Assembly (NCBI GenBank): GCA_035468175.1
Contig: DATITC010000173.1
Location: forward strand, 1 to 19,300
From: JAVEDQ01 sp035468175
Lineage (GTDB): Bacteria; Actinomycetota; Actinomycetes; Frankiales; Frankiaceae
DNA: 19,300 bases
Direction of reading: 5' to 3'
In this document: positions 1-7,143 of the stretch, piece by piece
How the letters are laid out: each line of letters opens with the position of its first letter
Position numbering within the stretch: position 1 is the stretch's first letter
Notes under the pieces: generated by a model
Seen by the model: only the letters and a program-made list of their open reading frames with translations
Database searches by the model: none
What the model was told of the DNA's origin: nothing
Program-made: the position numbers and the translations under genes

Positions 1-57
1 AACGACGCCTCCGACGGGGTGCACCGGATCAACTCGGTGTACTTCTCCTCAGCACGA

Positions 58-73
58 TCGAACATGTGTTCGA
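58..73. promoter_or_regulatory. LexA/SOS box (perfect palindrome)
   Basis: The 16-bp sequence TCGAACATGTGTTCGA is a perfect match to the LexA operator of Gram-positive and actinobacterial type (GAAC-N4-GTTC core with TCG/CGA flanks). Its arms TCGAACA and TGTTCGA are exact reverse complements around a TG centre. On the minus strand a GATACT hexamer (73-78) directly abuts it and could be a -10 element. A GAGGAG ribosome-site-like stretch lies just downstream (minus strand, about 45-50). The controlled gene is therefore probably a minus-strand gene starting near or beyond the left edge; its coding sequence is not visible enough to identify. Confidence 0.8.
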
Positions 74-125
74 GTATCTCACCGGTCGCCACCGGAGAAC
101 ACCCTCTGAGCAGCACAAACACAAT

Positions 126-186
126 CTGTGGACAGACACCAACCATCCACAAGGAGCTCCTGTGGAGGACCCACGACTGTCCACAG
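126..186. repeat. Nested dyad with four DnaA-box-like cores
   Basis: Outer arms CTGTGGACAG (126-135) and CTGTCCACAG (177-186) are perfect reverse complements. Inside them lies the near-palindrome 147-165 (CCAC, one extra A, AGGAGCTCCT, GTGG). Both share a centre near 156, with 11 unpaired bases on each side. Four TCCACA/TGTGGA cores occur in 61 bp; the outer two match the actinobacterial DnaA box TTGTCCACA at 8 of 9 positions. It lies downstream of the minus-strand acetyltransferase stop at 212, so it could instead be a transcription terminator with a branched stem. Neither role is established. The bases between 74 and 125 hold nothing else I recognise. Confidence 0.5.
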
Positions 187-211
187 GAAGGGCCGAGAGC
201 GCCGCGGCCGG

Positions 212-682
212 CTATAGCTCCCGGTAGTAGTACAGGAGCTGGTCGGTACGACCCGGTTCGGTATTGCTAAAGCCACGGGCCTCGTAGAAGCGGCGGGCGT
301 CGACGTCGTCGCCGTCCACGTTGATCTCGACGACCTCCGCTCCGTGCTCGGTGGCCAGCGCGCACACGGCGTCGAGCAGTGCCGTGCCGAGGCGACGGTT
401 GCGTAGATCGGGTTGGACGTAGAGCTCGTCGAGCAGCGCGATCGGCGCGTCGTACCAGACGTTGGGCCGGAAGCTGACGAGGGCGAAGCCGCTCGCGGGT
501 TGTCCGATCAGGAGTGCCGCGAGACCCCCGGCGGGCAGGTAGCGCTCGAGCCGATCGGCCAGGATCGCCACCTCGGGGGTCGACGTCTCGAACTCGGTGT
601 TGAACGCGTGCAGAAGCTCCCCGAGGATGCGCGCGTCTGCCACTCCCGCGAGTCGCGGGGTCGGCGGACCGGTCTCGTCCAC
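212..682 (-). CDS. GNAT-family N-acetyltransferase
   Basis: This 156-residue protein is the usual length of a single-domain GNAT enzyme, which moves an acetyl group from acetyl-CoA to an amine. The acetyl-CoA motif A is visible as ELYVQPDLRNRRLGTALLDA, with the R-x-x-G-x-A type pyrophosphate loop, followed by the C-terminal DARRFYEARGF motif B typical of the family. The GTG start at 682 is supported by an AGGAGG site at 691-696, 8 bases upstream. The substrate cannot be told from sequence. It is transcribed away from the broken ABC permease next door and seems to stand alone. Its upstream region directly abuts the truncated 5' end of that permease, suggesting a rearrangement joint. Confidence 0.85.
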   Translation of the reverse strand: MDETGPPTPRLAGVADARILGELLHAFNTEFETSTPEVAILADRLERYLPAGGLAALLIGQPASGFALVSFRPNVWYDAPIALLDELYVQPDLRNRRLGTALLDAVCALATEHGAEVVEINVDGDDVDARRFYEARGFSNTEPGRTDQLLYYYREL

Positions 683-755
683 GGCGGCGTCCTCCTGGTC
701 CCGGTCGCGTCGGCTGTGGGGGTTGTGGCGGAATCGTGCCAGGAGTTCCGCGGAG

Positions 756-1485
756 GTGGATGTGCGCTACGAAGAGTTGGTCCGCATCGACGCGGATCCC
801 GAGACCGTCTGATGCGACCGTCACCCCGGTGATGTTCGTGCTGCTGTTCACCTACCTGTTCGGTGGCGCGGTCGCAGGTTCGACCGGGGAGTACCGCGAC
901 TACCTGATCCCGGGCATGCTGGTGATGTCGGTGCTGTTCACCACCGTCTACTCGGGTGTGGCGGTGAACACCGACGTGACAAAGGGGGTCGTCGACCGGT
1001 TCCGGTCGCTGCCGATCTGGCGGCCGGCGCCCCTCGTCGGCTCGTTGCTCGGCGACACCGTGCGCTACGTCGGCGCCGGCACCGTGATCATCGTGCTGGG
1101 GTACGTGCTCGGCTTCCGGCCGCAGGCCGGCGTGCCCGGCGCCGTGGCCGCTCTAGCGCTGGTCGTCGTCTTCGCGTTCGCGCTGTCGTGGTTCTTCACA
1201 ACGCTCGGGCTGATCCTGCGGACGCCCAGTGCGGTGCTGAACGGCGGCTTCATGGGCATCTTTCCGCTGACCTTTCTGTCCAACGTGTTCGTCGATCCGA
1301 CGACGCTGCCGCCGGTGCTGGAGACGTTCGTCAACCTCAACCCGATCTCCACGCTGGCCACGGCATCCCGCGGGCTCATGGCAGGCACCGCGCGACTTGC
1401 CGACATCCTGATCGTCCTTGCGGTCGCAGCAGGGCTGACGCTGGTGTTCGCCCCGATCACGACGCGGCTCTACCGGAGCCGCTGA
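756..1485 (+). pseudogene. DrrB-like ABC-2 transporter permease, 5'-truncated and frameshifted
   Basis: From about 820 the frame ending at 1485 encodes an ABC-2 drug-exporter permease of the daunorubicin-resistance DrrB type: PVMFVLLFTYLFGGA, then DVTKGVVDRFRSLPIWRP (the family signature) and FPLTFLSNVFVDP, with about six hydrophobic segments and an RGLMAG motif near the end. Upstream, family-like sequence continues in another frame (756-809, ending EELVRIDADPETV) and hits TGA at 810-812. One missing base near 808-812 would rejoin the two pieces as DPETV-SDATVTPVMFV. The usual longer N-terminal tail is absent and replaced by the divergent acetyltransferase. No ATP-binding partner (DrrA) is present. 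A shortened 217-residue product from ATG 832 cannot be excluded but would lack the family's N-terminus. Confidence 0.7.
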
Positions 1486-1765
1486 CCCGGCTCAGCCGAC
1501 CCGAGGTCGACGGAGTCGGGGCAGTTGGCGGCGGCCGAGGTGCAGGAGGCCGCGGTCAGGAATGGTTCGGGCGACGTCCGCGGCACCTTGCCTGCCACCC
1601 GGACGGGGCCCGTGGTGAGACGGGAGCTGGGACGAGCATGGGACACGGCGACCTCCGAGGAGCGGATCTGACTCCTCAGTTCTCGGTCATCGGGAGCGTC
1701 GTTCGCCATTGGATCTCGGTACTACGACGCCTACGCTGCTCGCGCGTCACCGGGGAGGGACGGGA

Positions 1766-2224
1766 ATGGAAACAGCGGTCAAGCCCGAGGTCGGCGCGGA
1801 GCTGGTGAACCCCAAGGCCGGCACGCGCACCGTGTTCACCGCGACCGCCGCATCTACCGGCGGCAGCTACGTCGAGGTGCACGCGAGCTATCCGCCGGAC
1901 GGGCGGCGGCCACCGCTGCACCTGCATTCGGCGCAGGACGAGGACTTCACCGTCCTCGCCGGTCAGCTGCGGGTGGTTCGGGGCGACGAGACCTTTTCCG
2001 TGCGCGCCGGCGACGCATTCGCCGTGCCGCGGGGTGTCCCGCACCAGATGTGGTCGGACGGGGACGACGGCGCGTTGCTGCGGTGGCGGACGACCCCCGC
2101 GCTCCGGACGGACGAGATGTACTGCGCCCTGTTCGCGCTAGCCCGTGAGCACGACTGGGCACCGCCGCTGGACGAGCGCCTGGCCCTCGTCCTGCGGTTC
2201 ACCGCCGAGTTCCGACTCCGCTGA
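1766..2224 (+). CDS. Small cupin-domain protein
   Basis: The ATG at 1766 follows a purine-rich GGGGAGGGACGGGA ribosome site and gives a 152-residue single-domain cupin; a longer upstream frame has no such site. Cupin motif 1 appears as PPLHLHSAQDEDFTVLAG (two His and an acidic ligand) and motif 2 as GDAFAVPRGVPHQMW (the third His). These residues should bind one metal ion in the beta-barrel. Function could be an isomerase, a dioxygenase or a small-ligand sensor; the sequence does not decide. It converges on the secreted lipase, with only 24 bases between the stops. The 280 bases upstream (1486-1765) show no other convincing gene. Confidence 0.8.
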   Translation: METAVKPEVGAELVNPKAGTRTVFTATAASTGGSYVEVHASYPPDGRRPPLHLHSAQDEDFTVLAGQLRVVRGDETFSVRAGDAFAVPRGVPHQMWSDGDDGALLRWRTTPALRTDEMYCALFALAREHDWAPPLDERLALVLRFTAEFRLR

Positions 2225-2248
2225 CCGGAGCCGAGCCGAGCGGTCGAC

Positions 2249-3541
2249 CTATAGCGGGCAGGTCGAGACGAACGGCTGGTTACTGAAGCGTCCGTTCAGG
2301 AAGGCGATGGCGTCTGGGAGACCAGCGCTGTCACCGGTCAGGTGCTCGCCGGGGTAGGGCGGCATGAACGCGGTCTTCACGCCCTTGGCACACCACGTCC
2401 GGTGCAGCTGAAGGGCCTGAGTGAGCGGCACCACCTCGTCGCCGAGCGAGTGGTACTGCAGCACTGGCGCCTTCTTCGGAGCGGGAGCGGCCGTCGCGAG
2501 GTTGTTCATCGCCAGGATCTTCGCCTCGCCCGGAAGCTGGGCGAACTGGTCGTAGGTCAGGTGCTGCTTCGTCAGATCCTGGACGTCCAGACCCGGGTGC
2601 TTGACGGCGGTGTCGCCCACGCACTCGGTCTTCAGCTGCGCGGCGACCTGCTTGCCTTGCGCGTTGGTCACCTGATCGAACCGGGCGAGGCCCGGATACG
2701 CCTGCGAGAAGCCGACGAGCGAGTAACCGAGCAGCCCGCCGAAGAGGCTGCCGTTGAGGTTGGCGCCGACCGCCTTCAAATCGGACGGGACCCCGCCGGC
2801 CGCCGTGCCGACGACCTTCACGTCCGGCGCGTAACCGGGCGCGAGCGCCGCGGCCCAGCCGACCGCGCCGCCGCCCTGCGAGTACCCCCAGAGCCCGACG
2901 GGAGTGGTGCGGGATGCGCCTGCGCCGCTGACGTGCCGGGCCGTGCGAACGATGTCGAGCACGGCGTGAGCTTCGGAGCGACCGTCGGTGTAAGTCGGCG
3001 TTCCACCGTTGACGTAACCCTCGTAGTCGGTCACGGCGACACCCCAGCCGCGGGCCAGTGCGGCGACGATGTTGCCGCTCTCGTACTCGGATCCGGCGGC
3101 CAGCTGCTTGGACGGCGCGCACTGCGGGCCGAGCCCCTGAGTGCCCACCCCCAGGCTGACGAAGGGGCGCGGGCCGGAGCCGGACCACGCGCTCCTGGGC
3201 GTCAGCACCGCACCGGTGACGGGAATGTCACGACCGTGCGAGTCGCGGGAGTGGTACATGACCGACCAGGCCCGGTAGGCGGGCAGTGTCACTCCGCCGA
3301 TGCTCAGCGGGCGGCTCCGGATGAGCGTGCCGGCCGGAGCGCTCGGCACTGGCGCCGGCGCACTGTAGAAGGCGTCGAGCGATGTTGCGGCCGGGGCAGG
3401 CTGAGTGGCGATCGGAGTGGCGGCGTCGGCGGCGACGACCGGGACGAGCCCGAGTGCGGCGACTCCGGCGGTGGCGGCGAGCAGCAACCGGCCGCGGCGC
3501 GCGGATCGATCCCGGACGTCGTTCTTCGAGGCGATTCTCAC
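2249..3541 (-). CDS. Secreted lipase/esterase of the LIP family (alpha/beta hydrolase)
   Basis: The 430-residue product starts at GTG 3541, preceded by AGGGAG. It begins with a clear Sec signal peptide: basic residues 10-18, a hydrophobic core LLLAATAGVAALGLVPVV, and a cleavage site near AADAAT at about residue 40. The mature protein resembles the fungal/actinobacterial secretory lipases (LIP family). The nucleophile motif is GYSQGG with Ser221; Asp368 in GDEVVP and His400 in GEHLTGD complete the triad in the expected order. Cysteines in QCAPSK, KTECVG, RTWCAK and STCPL could pair as disulfides. It should hydrolyse esters or triacylglycerols outside the cell. It is divergent from the oxidoreductase at 3684, with a shared regulatory region. 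Confidence 0.88.
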   Translation of the reverse strand: MRIASKNDVRDRSARRGRLLLAATAGVAALGLVPVVAADAATPIATQPAPAATSLDAFYSAPAPVPSAPAGTLIRSRPLSIGGVTLPAYRAWSVMYHSRDSHGRDIPVTGAVLTPRSAWSGSGPRPFVSLGVGTQGLGPQCAPSKQLAAGSEYESGNIVAALARGWGVAVTDYEGYVNGGTPTYTDGRSEAHAVLDIVRTARHVSGAGASRTTPVGLWGYSQGGGAVGWAAALAPGYAPDVKVVGTAAGGVPSDLKAVGANLNGSLFGGLLGYSLVGFSQAYPGLARFDQVTNAQGKQVAAQLKTECVGDTAVKHPGLDVQDLTKQHLTYDQFAQLPGEAKILAMNNLATAAPAPKKAPVLQYHSLGDEVVPLTQALQLHRTWCAKGVKTAFMPPYPGEHLTGDSAGLPDAIAFLNGRFSNQPFVSTCPL

Positions 3542-3577
3542 GGAACTCCCTGCTCGGCGGCATTGCTTCTTGCAACG

Positions 3578-3597
3578 TCCGTCGGAATAACGACGGA
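3578..3597. promoter_or_regulatory. Inverted repeat, candidate operator in the divergent region
   Basis: TCCGTCG (3578-3584) and CGACGGA (3591-3597) are perfect reverse complements around GAATAA. The repeat sits in the 142-bp gap between the lipase start (3541, minus) and the oxidoreductase start (3684, plus), where a dimeric repressor could control one or both genes. No regulator gene is adjacent, so the binding protein is unknown. Confidence 0.4.
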
Positions 3598-3683
3598 GCG
3601 GGAACGAAGTGACGGCGGTCATGCCAACGACTGGTGCTGCGACCTGCGACGCGCACACGACCCGGCCCTGGTAGGACTGCGCC

Positions 3684-4748
3684 ATGAAGATCGGTTACCA
3701 CCTGGGCTACTGGTCGGCCGGACCGCCCGCGGACGCCGCCGCCATCGTGCAGGCCGTCGACGAGCTCGGGTTCGACTCGTTGTGGACCGCCGAGGCCTAC
3801 GGTTCCGACTGCTTCACGCCGCTGGCCTGGTGGGGGTCGTCGACGCGGCGGGTGCGCTTGGCGACCAACATCATGCAGCTGTCGGCCCGGACGCCGACGG
3901 CCGCGGCGATGGCAGCGATGACGCTGGACCATCTCTCCGGGGGGCGCTTCGTCCTCGGGCTCGGCGTCTCGGGACCACAGGTCGTGGAGGGCTGGTACGG
4001 CCAGCCCTATCCACGCCCGCTTGCTCGGACGCGTGAATACATCGACATCCTCCGGGCGGTGATGGCCCGGGAGAGCCCGGTGGAGCACACCGGCGAGTTC
4101 TACAACCTGCCCTTCCGCGGCGGAACCGGGCTGGGCAAGCCGCTGCGGTCCACGCTGCACCCCTACCGCCCGGATATCCCGATCTTCCTCGGCGCCGAGG
4201 GTCCCAAGAATGTGGCGCTCGCCGCCGAGATCGCCGACGGTTGGCTGCCGCTGTTCTTCTCGCCGAAATCGGATGCCTTCTACCGAGCGGCGCTGGAGGA
4301 GGGCTTCGGCCGGCCCGGTGCCCGGCACGGCGCGGACGCGCTGGCGTCCGGAGCCTTCGACGTCGCCGCGTCCGTCCCGGTGGTCGTGGACGACGACCTC
4401 GAGCGGGCCGCGGACCGGATCCGGCCCGTCCTGGCCCTGTACATCGGCGGGATGGGTGCTCGCGGCGTGAACTTCCACCTCGACGTCTTCGTCCGCATGG
4501 GCTGGGAGGCGGTGTGCGAGCAGGTGCAGGACGCCTACCTCGCCGGCCGCAAGAACGAAGCTGTCGCCGCGATCCCCACCGAGCTCGTCTCCGACGTCGC
4601 ACTGATCGGTCCGCCGGCCCGTATCCGGGACCAACTGCAGCAGTGGGACGAAACGGTGGTCAGCACGCTGCTGGTCCAGGCGAGCACGTTCGGAGGCAGC
4701 TCGCTCGACGCCCTGCACACGGTGGCGGACGTCCTGCTCGACGCCTGA
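3684..4748 (+). CDS. LLM-class, probably F420-dependent oxidoreductase
   Basis: The 354-residue protein begins MKIGYHLGYW and has the bacterial luciferase-like TIM barrel. Typical features are ELGFDSLWTAEAYGSDCFTPLAWW near residue 30, the RLATNIMQLSARTP strand, the LDHLSGGRFVLGLGVSGP turn near residue 85, and IPIFLGAEGPKNVALAAEIADGWLP in the second half. The family uses F420H2 or FMNH2 as hydride donor; the pattern is closest to the F420-dependent mycobacterial/actinobacterial subgroup, but the cofactor is inferred. The substrate is unknown. ATG 3684 is preceded by a modest TAGGA element. pabB starts 35 bases after the stop and may be read from the same transcript. Confidence 0.85.
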   Translation: MKIGYHLGYWSAGPPADAAAIVQAVDELGFDSLWTAEAYGSDCFTPLAWWGSSTRRVRLATNIMQLSARTPTAAAMAAMTLDHLSGGRFVLGLGVSGPQVVEGWYGQPYPRPLARTREYIDILRAVMARESPVEHTGEFYNLPFRGGTGLGKPLRSTLHPYRPDIPIFLGAEGPKNVALAAEIADGWLPLFFSPKSDAFYRAALEEGFGRPGARHGADALASGAFDVAASVPVVVDDDLERAADRIRPVLALYIGGMGARGVNFHLDVFVRMGWEAVCEQVQDAYLAGRKNEAVAAIPTELVSDVALIGPPARIRDQLQQWDETVVSTLLVQASTFGGSSLDALHTVADVLLDA

Positions 4749-4783
4749 CGCTCACTCGACGCCTGAACCAATCCGGTTTTAGG

Positions 4784-6001
4784 ATGATGGCAGACGTGAC
4801 CGACGCGCCGGGACCGTCGCCGGCTCCGTGGGCGCGGTTCGACGACCTGCCGCACGGCACCGGTCTCTGCTTCGGACCTCCTCGACGGGTGCTCGTCGCC
4901 CGCACCCCGGACGAGGTGGCGCCGACCCTCGCCGCGCTGGATGCAGCGACCCGGGCGGGAGAGTGGGCGTTCGGGTACGTCAGGTACGAGGCCGCCCCCG
5001 GGCTGGATCGGGCCCTGACCACGTGCGCACCCAGCGGTGCTCCGCTGGTCTGGTTCGGGCTTGGCGACCCGCCGCTGGCGGTCCCGGCGATCGCCGGGAC
5101 CGACGAGCCCTGCCGGTACCGGGCGGAGGACTGGCGGCCGGGATGGACCGCCGACGGGCACCGAGCTGCCGTCGAGGCAGTCCGCCGGCACATCGCTGCC
5201 GGCGACATCTTCCAGTGCACCCTCACGGCCCGGCTGCGGACCGACATCAGCGGTGACCTGCTCGCGTTCTACGGCGACCTGGCGGTCAACCAGCACAGCC
5301 GGTACGCGGCCTACCTGGATCTCGGGGACCACATCGTGGCCGGCGCCAGTCCCGAGCTGTTCTTCTCCTGGTCCGGGGACCGACTGCTCACCCGCCCGAT
5401 GAAGGGGACCGCGCCGCGCGGGCACACGCCGGAGGAGGACCGGGCGCAGGTCGACGCCCTGCTGCGCAGCCCGAAGGAGCGCGCCGAGAACATCATCGTC
5501 GTCGACCTGCTCCGCAACGACGTGAGCCGGATCGCGAGCGTTGGCAGCGTCAGCACTCCGGCTCTGTGTGTGCCGGAGCGGTACCGGACCGTGTGGCAGC
5601 TGACCTCCGACGTCGTCGGCACCGTGCCTGCCTCGACACCGCTCGTCGACGTCTTCCGCGCTCTGTTCCCCTCCGGGTCGGTGACCGGGGCACCCAAGCC
5701 GCGGGCGATGCGGATCATCCGGGACCTCGAGCACGCGCCGCGCGGGGTCTACTGCGGTGCCGTCGGCTGGGTCGCGCCGCCGTCGGCACCGGTGCGCGCG
5801 ACGTTCTCGGTCGCGATCCGCACCGCGCAGATCGAGCGGCGCAGCGGCCTCGCCGTCTACGGGACGGGTGGCGGGATCACCTGGTCCTCCGACCCCGATG
5901 CCGAACTCGCGGAGATCGTCACCAAGACCCGGATCCTGCCGACGCGCCGGGGTGAGCCGGTCGGCAGCGTCAGCGCCGCCCCGGTCGATCGATGCTCGTG
6001 A
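4784..6001 (+). CDS. pabB: Aminodeoxychorismate synthase component I
   Basis: This is a chorismate-using enzyme of the anthranilate synthase I/PabB superfamily, about 405 residues. It makes 4-amino-4-deoxychorismate for folate, using ammonia from a glutaminase partner. Visible signatures are AAGDIFQCTLTARL, TRPMKGTAPRG, ENIIVVDLLRNDVSRIAS, FPSGSVTGAPKPRAMRII and GVYCGAVGW. The lysine of the PMKGT motif (Lys207) is diagnostic: PabB carries Lys there, anthranilate synthase Ala. The start is uncertain among ATG 4784, ATG 4787 and GTG 4796; the only AGGA (4781-4784) would suit the GTG best. No glutaminase (pabA) or lyase (pabC) gene is adjacent. The 3' end overlaps the opposing sulfotransferase remnant by 32 bases, and the last 20 residues look non-conserved. 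Confidence 0.85.
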   Translation: MMADVTDAPGPSPAPWARFDDLPHGTGLCFGPPRRVLVARTPDEVAPTLAALDAATRAGEWAFGYVRYEAAPGLDRALTTCAPSGAPLVWFGLGDPPLAVPAIAGTDEPCRYRAEDWRPGWTADGHRAAVEAVRRHIAAGDIFQCTLTARLRTDISGDLLAFYGDLAVNQHSRYAAYLDLGDHIVAGASPELFFSWSGDRLLTRPMKGTAPRGHTPEEDRAQVDALLRSPKERAENIIVVDLLRNDVSRIASVGSVSTPALCVPERYRTVWQLTSDVVGTVPASTPLVDVFRALFPSGSVTGAPKPRAMRIIRDLEHAPRGVYCGAVGWVAPPSAPVRATFSVAIRTAQIERRSGLAVYGTGGGITWSSDPDAELAEIVTKTRILPTRRGEPVGSVSAAPVDRCS

Positions 6002-6483
6002 AGCCGGTGCCGAAGCGCCCGTCGATGTCGAGCGCCCGCCTGGTCCGGCTGTTCTCCGGGTCCCGCCAGTGGGCGAAGGACCGTCCGGTCTCCTTCTCCA
6101 GGATGACGAGGTCCTCGTAGTAGTGCGGCAGGAGCAGGCACCGCTCCTTGATGGTCAGAGCCGGTCGGGTGCGCTGCTCCCGTTGCAGGAGCTTGACGCC
6201 GAGCGATGACGCGGCGCGCTGAACCGGAAGCGGAGCCATCCCGCTGATCGACTCGATGCCCTGAAGCGCCTTGTGCAGTGCCGCGTTGACCACGCTCTCG
6301 TCGACATGCGCCCGTGACGTTCTCGGCCGGCACCCGGTCGAGCAGCCCGGTCTGTACGCCGAGGAAGTCGCAGACGCGGTCCAACGTGGCCACCGGCTGC
6401 TCGCGCAGCTCCCGGTAGACCAGGACCAGGACCTGTTCCCGGTCGAACGTTCTCAGTGTTGCGATAGAGATACCAGTTTTCTC
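5970..6483 (-). pseudogene. Sulfotransferase remnant, N-terminally truncated and frameshifted
   Basis: Two minus-strand frames together give the C-terminal third of a PAPS-dependent sulfotransferase. The first (about 6483-6313) reads RTFDREQVLVLVYRELREQP then LDRVCDFLGVQTGLLDRVPAENVT, the typical conserved stretch. The second (about 6308-5970) reads HVDESVVNAALHKALQ and ends HYYEDLVILEKETGRSFAHW plus a short tail, the usual C-terminus. The frames change near 6308-6312. No N-terminal portion with the 5'-phosphosulfate loop is found in any frame up to the repeat at 6625. The product cannot be a working sulfotransferase. Assignment rests on motif recognition only. Confidence 0.65.
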
Positions 6484-6624
6484 GGCTTGCTCCCATCGAA
6501 ACCGAGACAGGCCAGAGCCTGTGTCGACTTGAACGCGGGTCAACTGGAGCCAGGGACTCGCCGAGACCCGGCTGGTCCTCGGGGCGCACCAGCCCGCCTG
6601 ACGACGGACATCCTCCGGCCGAGG

Positions 6625-6676
6625 CAACCTGCCTCTGGTCGCAAGTGCTCCAACCTGCCTCTGGTCGCAAGTGCTC
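6625..6676. repeat. Perfect 26-bp tandem duplication
   Basis: Bases 6625-6650 and 6651-6676 are identical 26-mers beginning CAACCTGCCTCTGG and ending GCAAGTGCTC. They sit in the gene-free stretch 6484-6742 between the sulfotransferase remnant and the NTF2-like gene. Apart from this duplication I see no RNA gene or coding sequence in that stretch. Confidence 0.9.
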
Positions 6677-6742
6677 ATTGCGTGCTTCGGATCGGCGTCC
6701 CATGATGTGCCGGCGTGAGGAGCACGGCCCGGCGAGGTGATC

Positions 6743-7132
6743 ATGATCAGCGTTGACGGCAGTGGGTCCGCCGTACCGGTCCTGGACGGCGGAACGGGAG
6801 CGGTCGCCGCGGTGCAGAGGTTCAACCGAGCCTTCGACGCCCAGGACGTCGACGCGGTGATGGCCGCGATGACCAGCGACTGCCGGTTCGAGGACACCTC
6901 ACCACCCGACGGGCGCGCGCACGTCGGCGTTGACGCGGTACGCGCGGCCTGGGAAGCGCTGTTCACGTCAGCGCCGCAGGGCGTCTTCGGCTCCGAGGAA
7001 GTCTTCGAAGCGGGCGATCGCGTCGTCGTGCGCTGGCGCTATGCGTGGGGGGACGGCCACGTCCGCGGAGTCGACGTGTTCACCGTCCGAGATGGCCTGG
7101 TCGCCGAGAAGCTGGCCTACGTCAAGGGCTGA
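6743..7132 (+). CDS. NTF2-like / SnoaL-fold protein
   Basis: The 129-residue product starts at ATG 6743, with GAGG a few bases upstream; an in-frame GTG at 6737 overlaps that site and is less likely. The alternating helix-strand pattern matches the SnoaL/NTF2 cone fold: AVQRFNRAFDAQDVDAVMAA, DCRFEDTSPPDGRAHVGVDA, VRAAWEALF, and closing strands DRVVVRWRYAWGDGHVRGVD and VFTVRDGLVAEKLAYVKG. Members include polyketide cyclases, epoxide hydrolases and ketosteroid isomerases, but also many non-catalytic binding proteins. The stop TGA overlaps GGAGGG, the ribosome site of the following FAD oxidase, whose ATG is 12 bases on, so the two form an operon and may act on one substrate. Confidence 0.8.
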   Translation: MISVDGSGSAVPVLDGGTGAVAAVQRFNRAFDAQDVDAVMAAMTSDCRFEDTSPPDGRAHVGVDAVRAAWEALFTSAPQGVFGSEEVFEAGDRVVVRWRYAWGDGHVRGVDVFTVRDGLVAEKLAYVKG

Positions 7133-7143
7133 TGGAGGGTCCC

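Noticed and set aside
126..186. Chromosomal replication origin
   Set aside because: DnaA-like cores are present, but only four in 61 bp, two of them poor, and neither dnaA nor dnaN flanks them. Actinobacterial origins are much longer.
1470..1709. Minus-strand open frame between the permease remnant and the cupin
   Set aside because: No recognisable domain and no convincing ribosome site; the stretch looks like a long open frame by GC bias.
2216..2230. Terminator between the cupin and the lipase
   Set aside because: CTCCG/CGGAG gives only five pairs and spans the stop codon; too weak to call.
5037..5402. Long open frames overlapping pabB, gcvP and the GAF gene in other frames
   Set aside because: Arg/Pro/Ala-rich low-complexity translations typical of shadow frames in high-GC coding DNA; the real genes in these places have clear family motifs.
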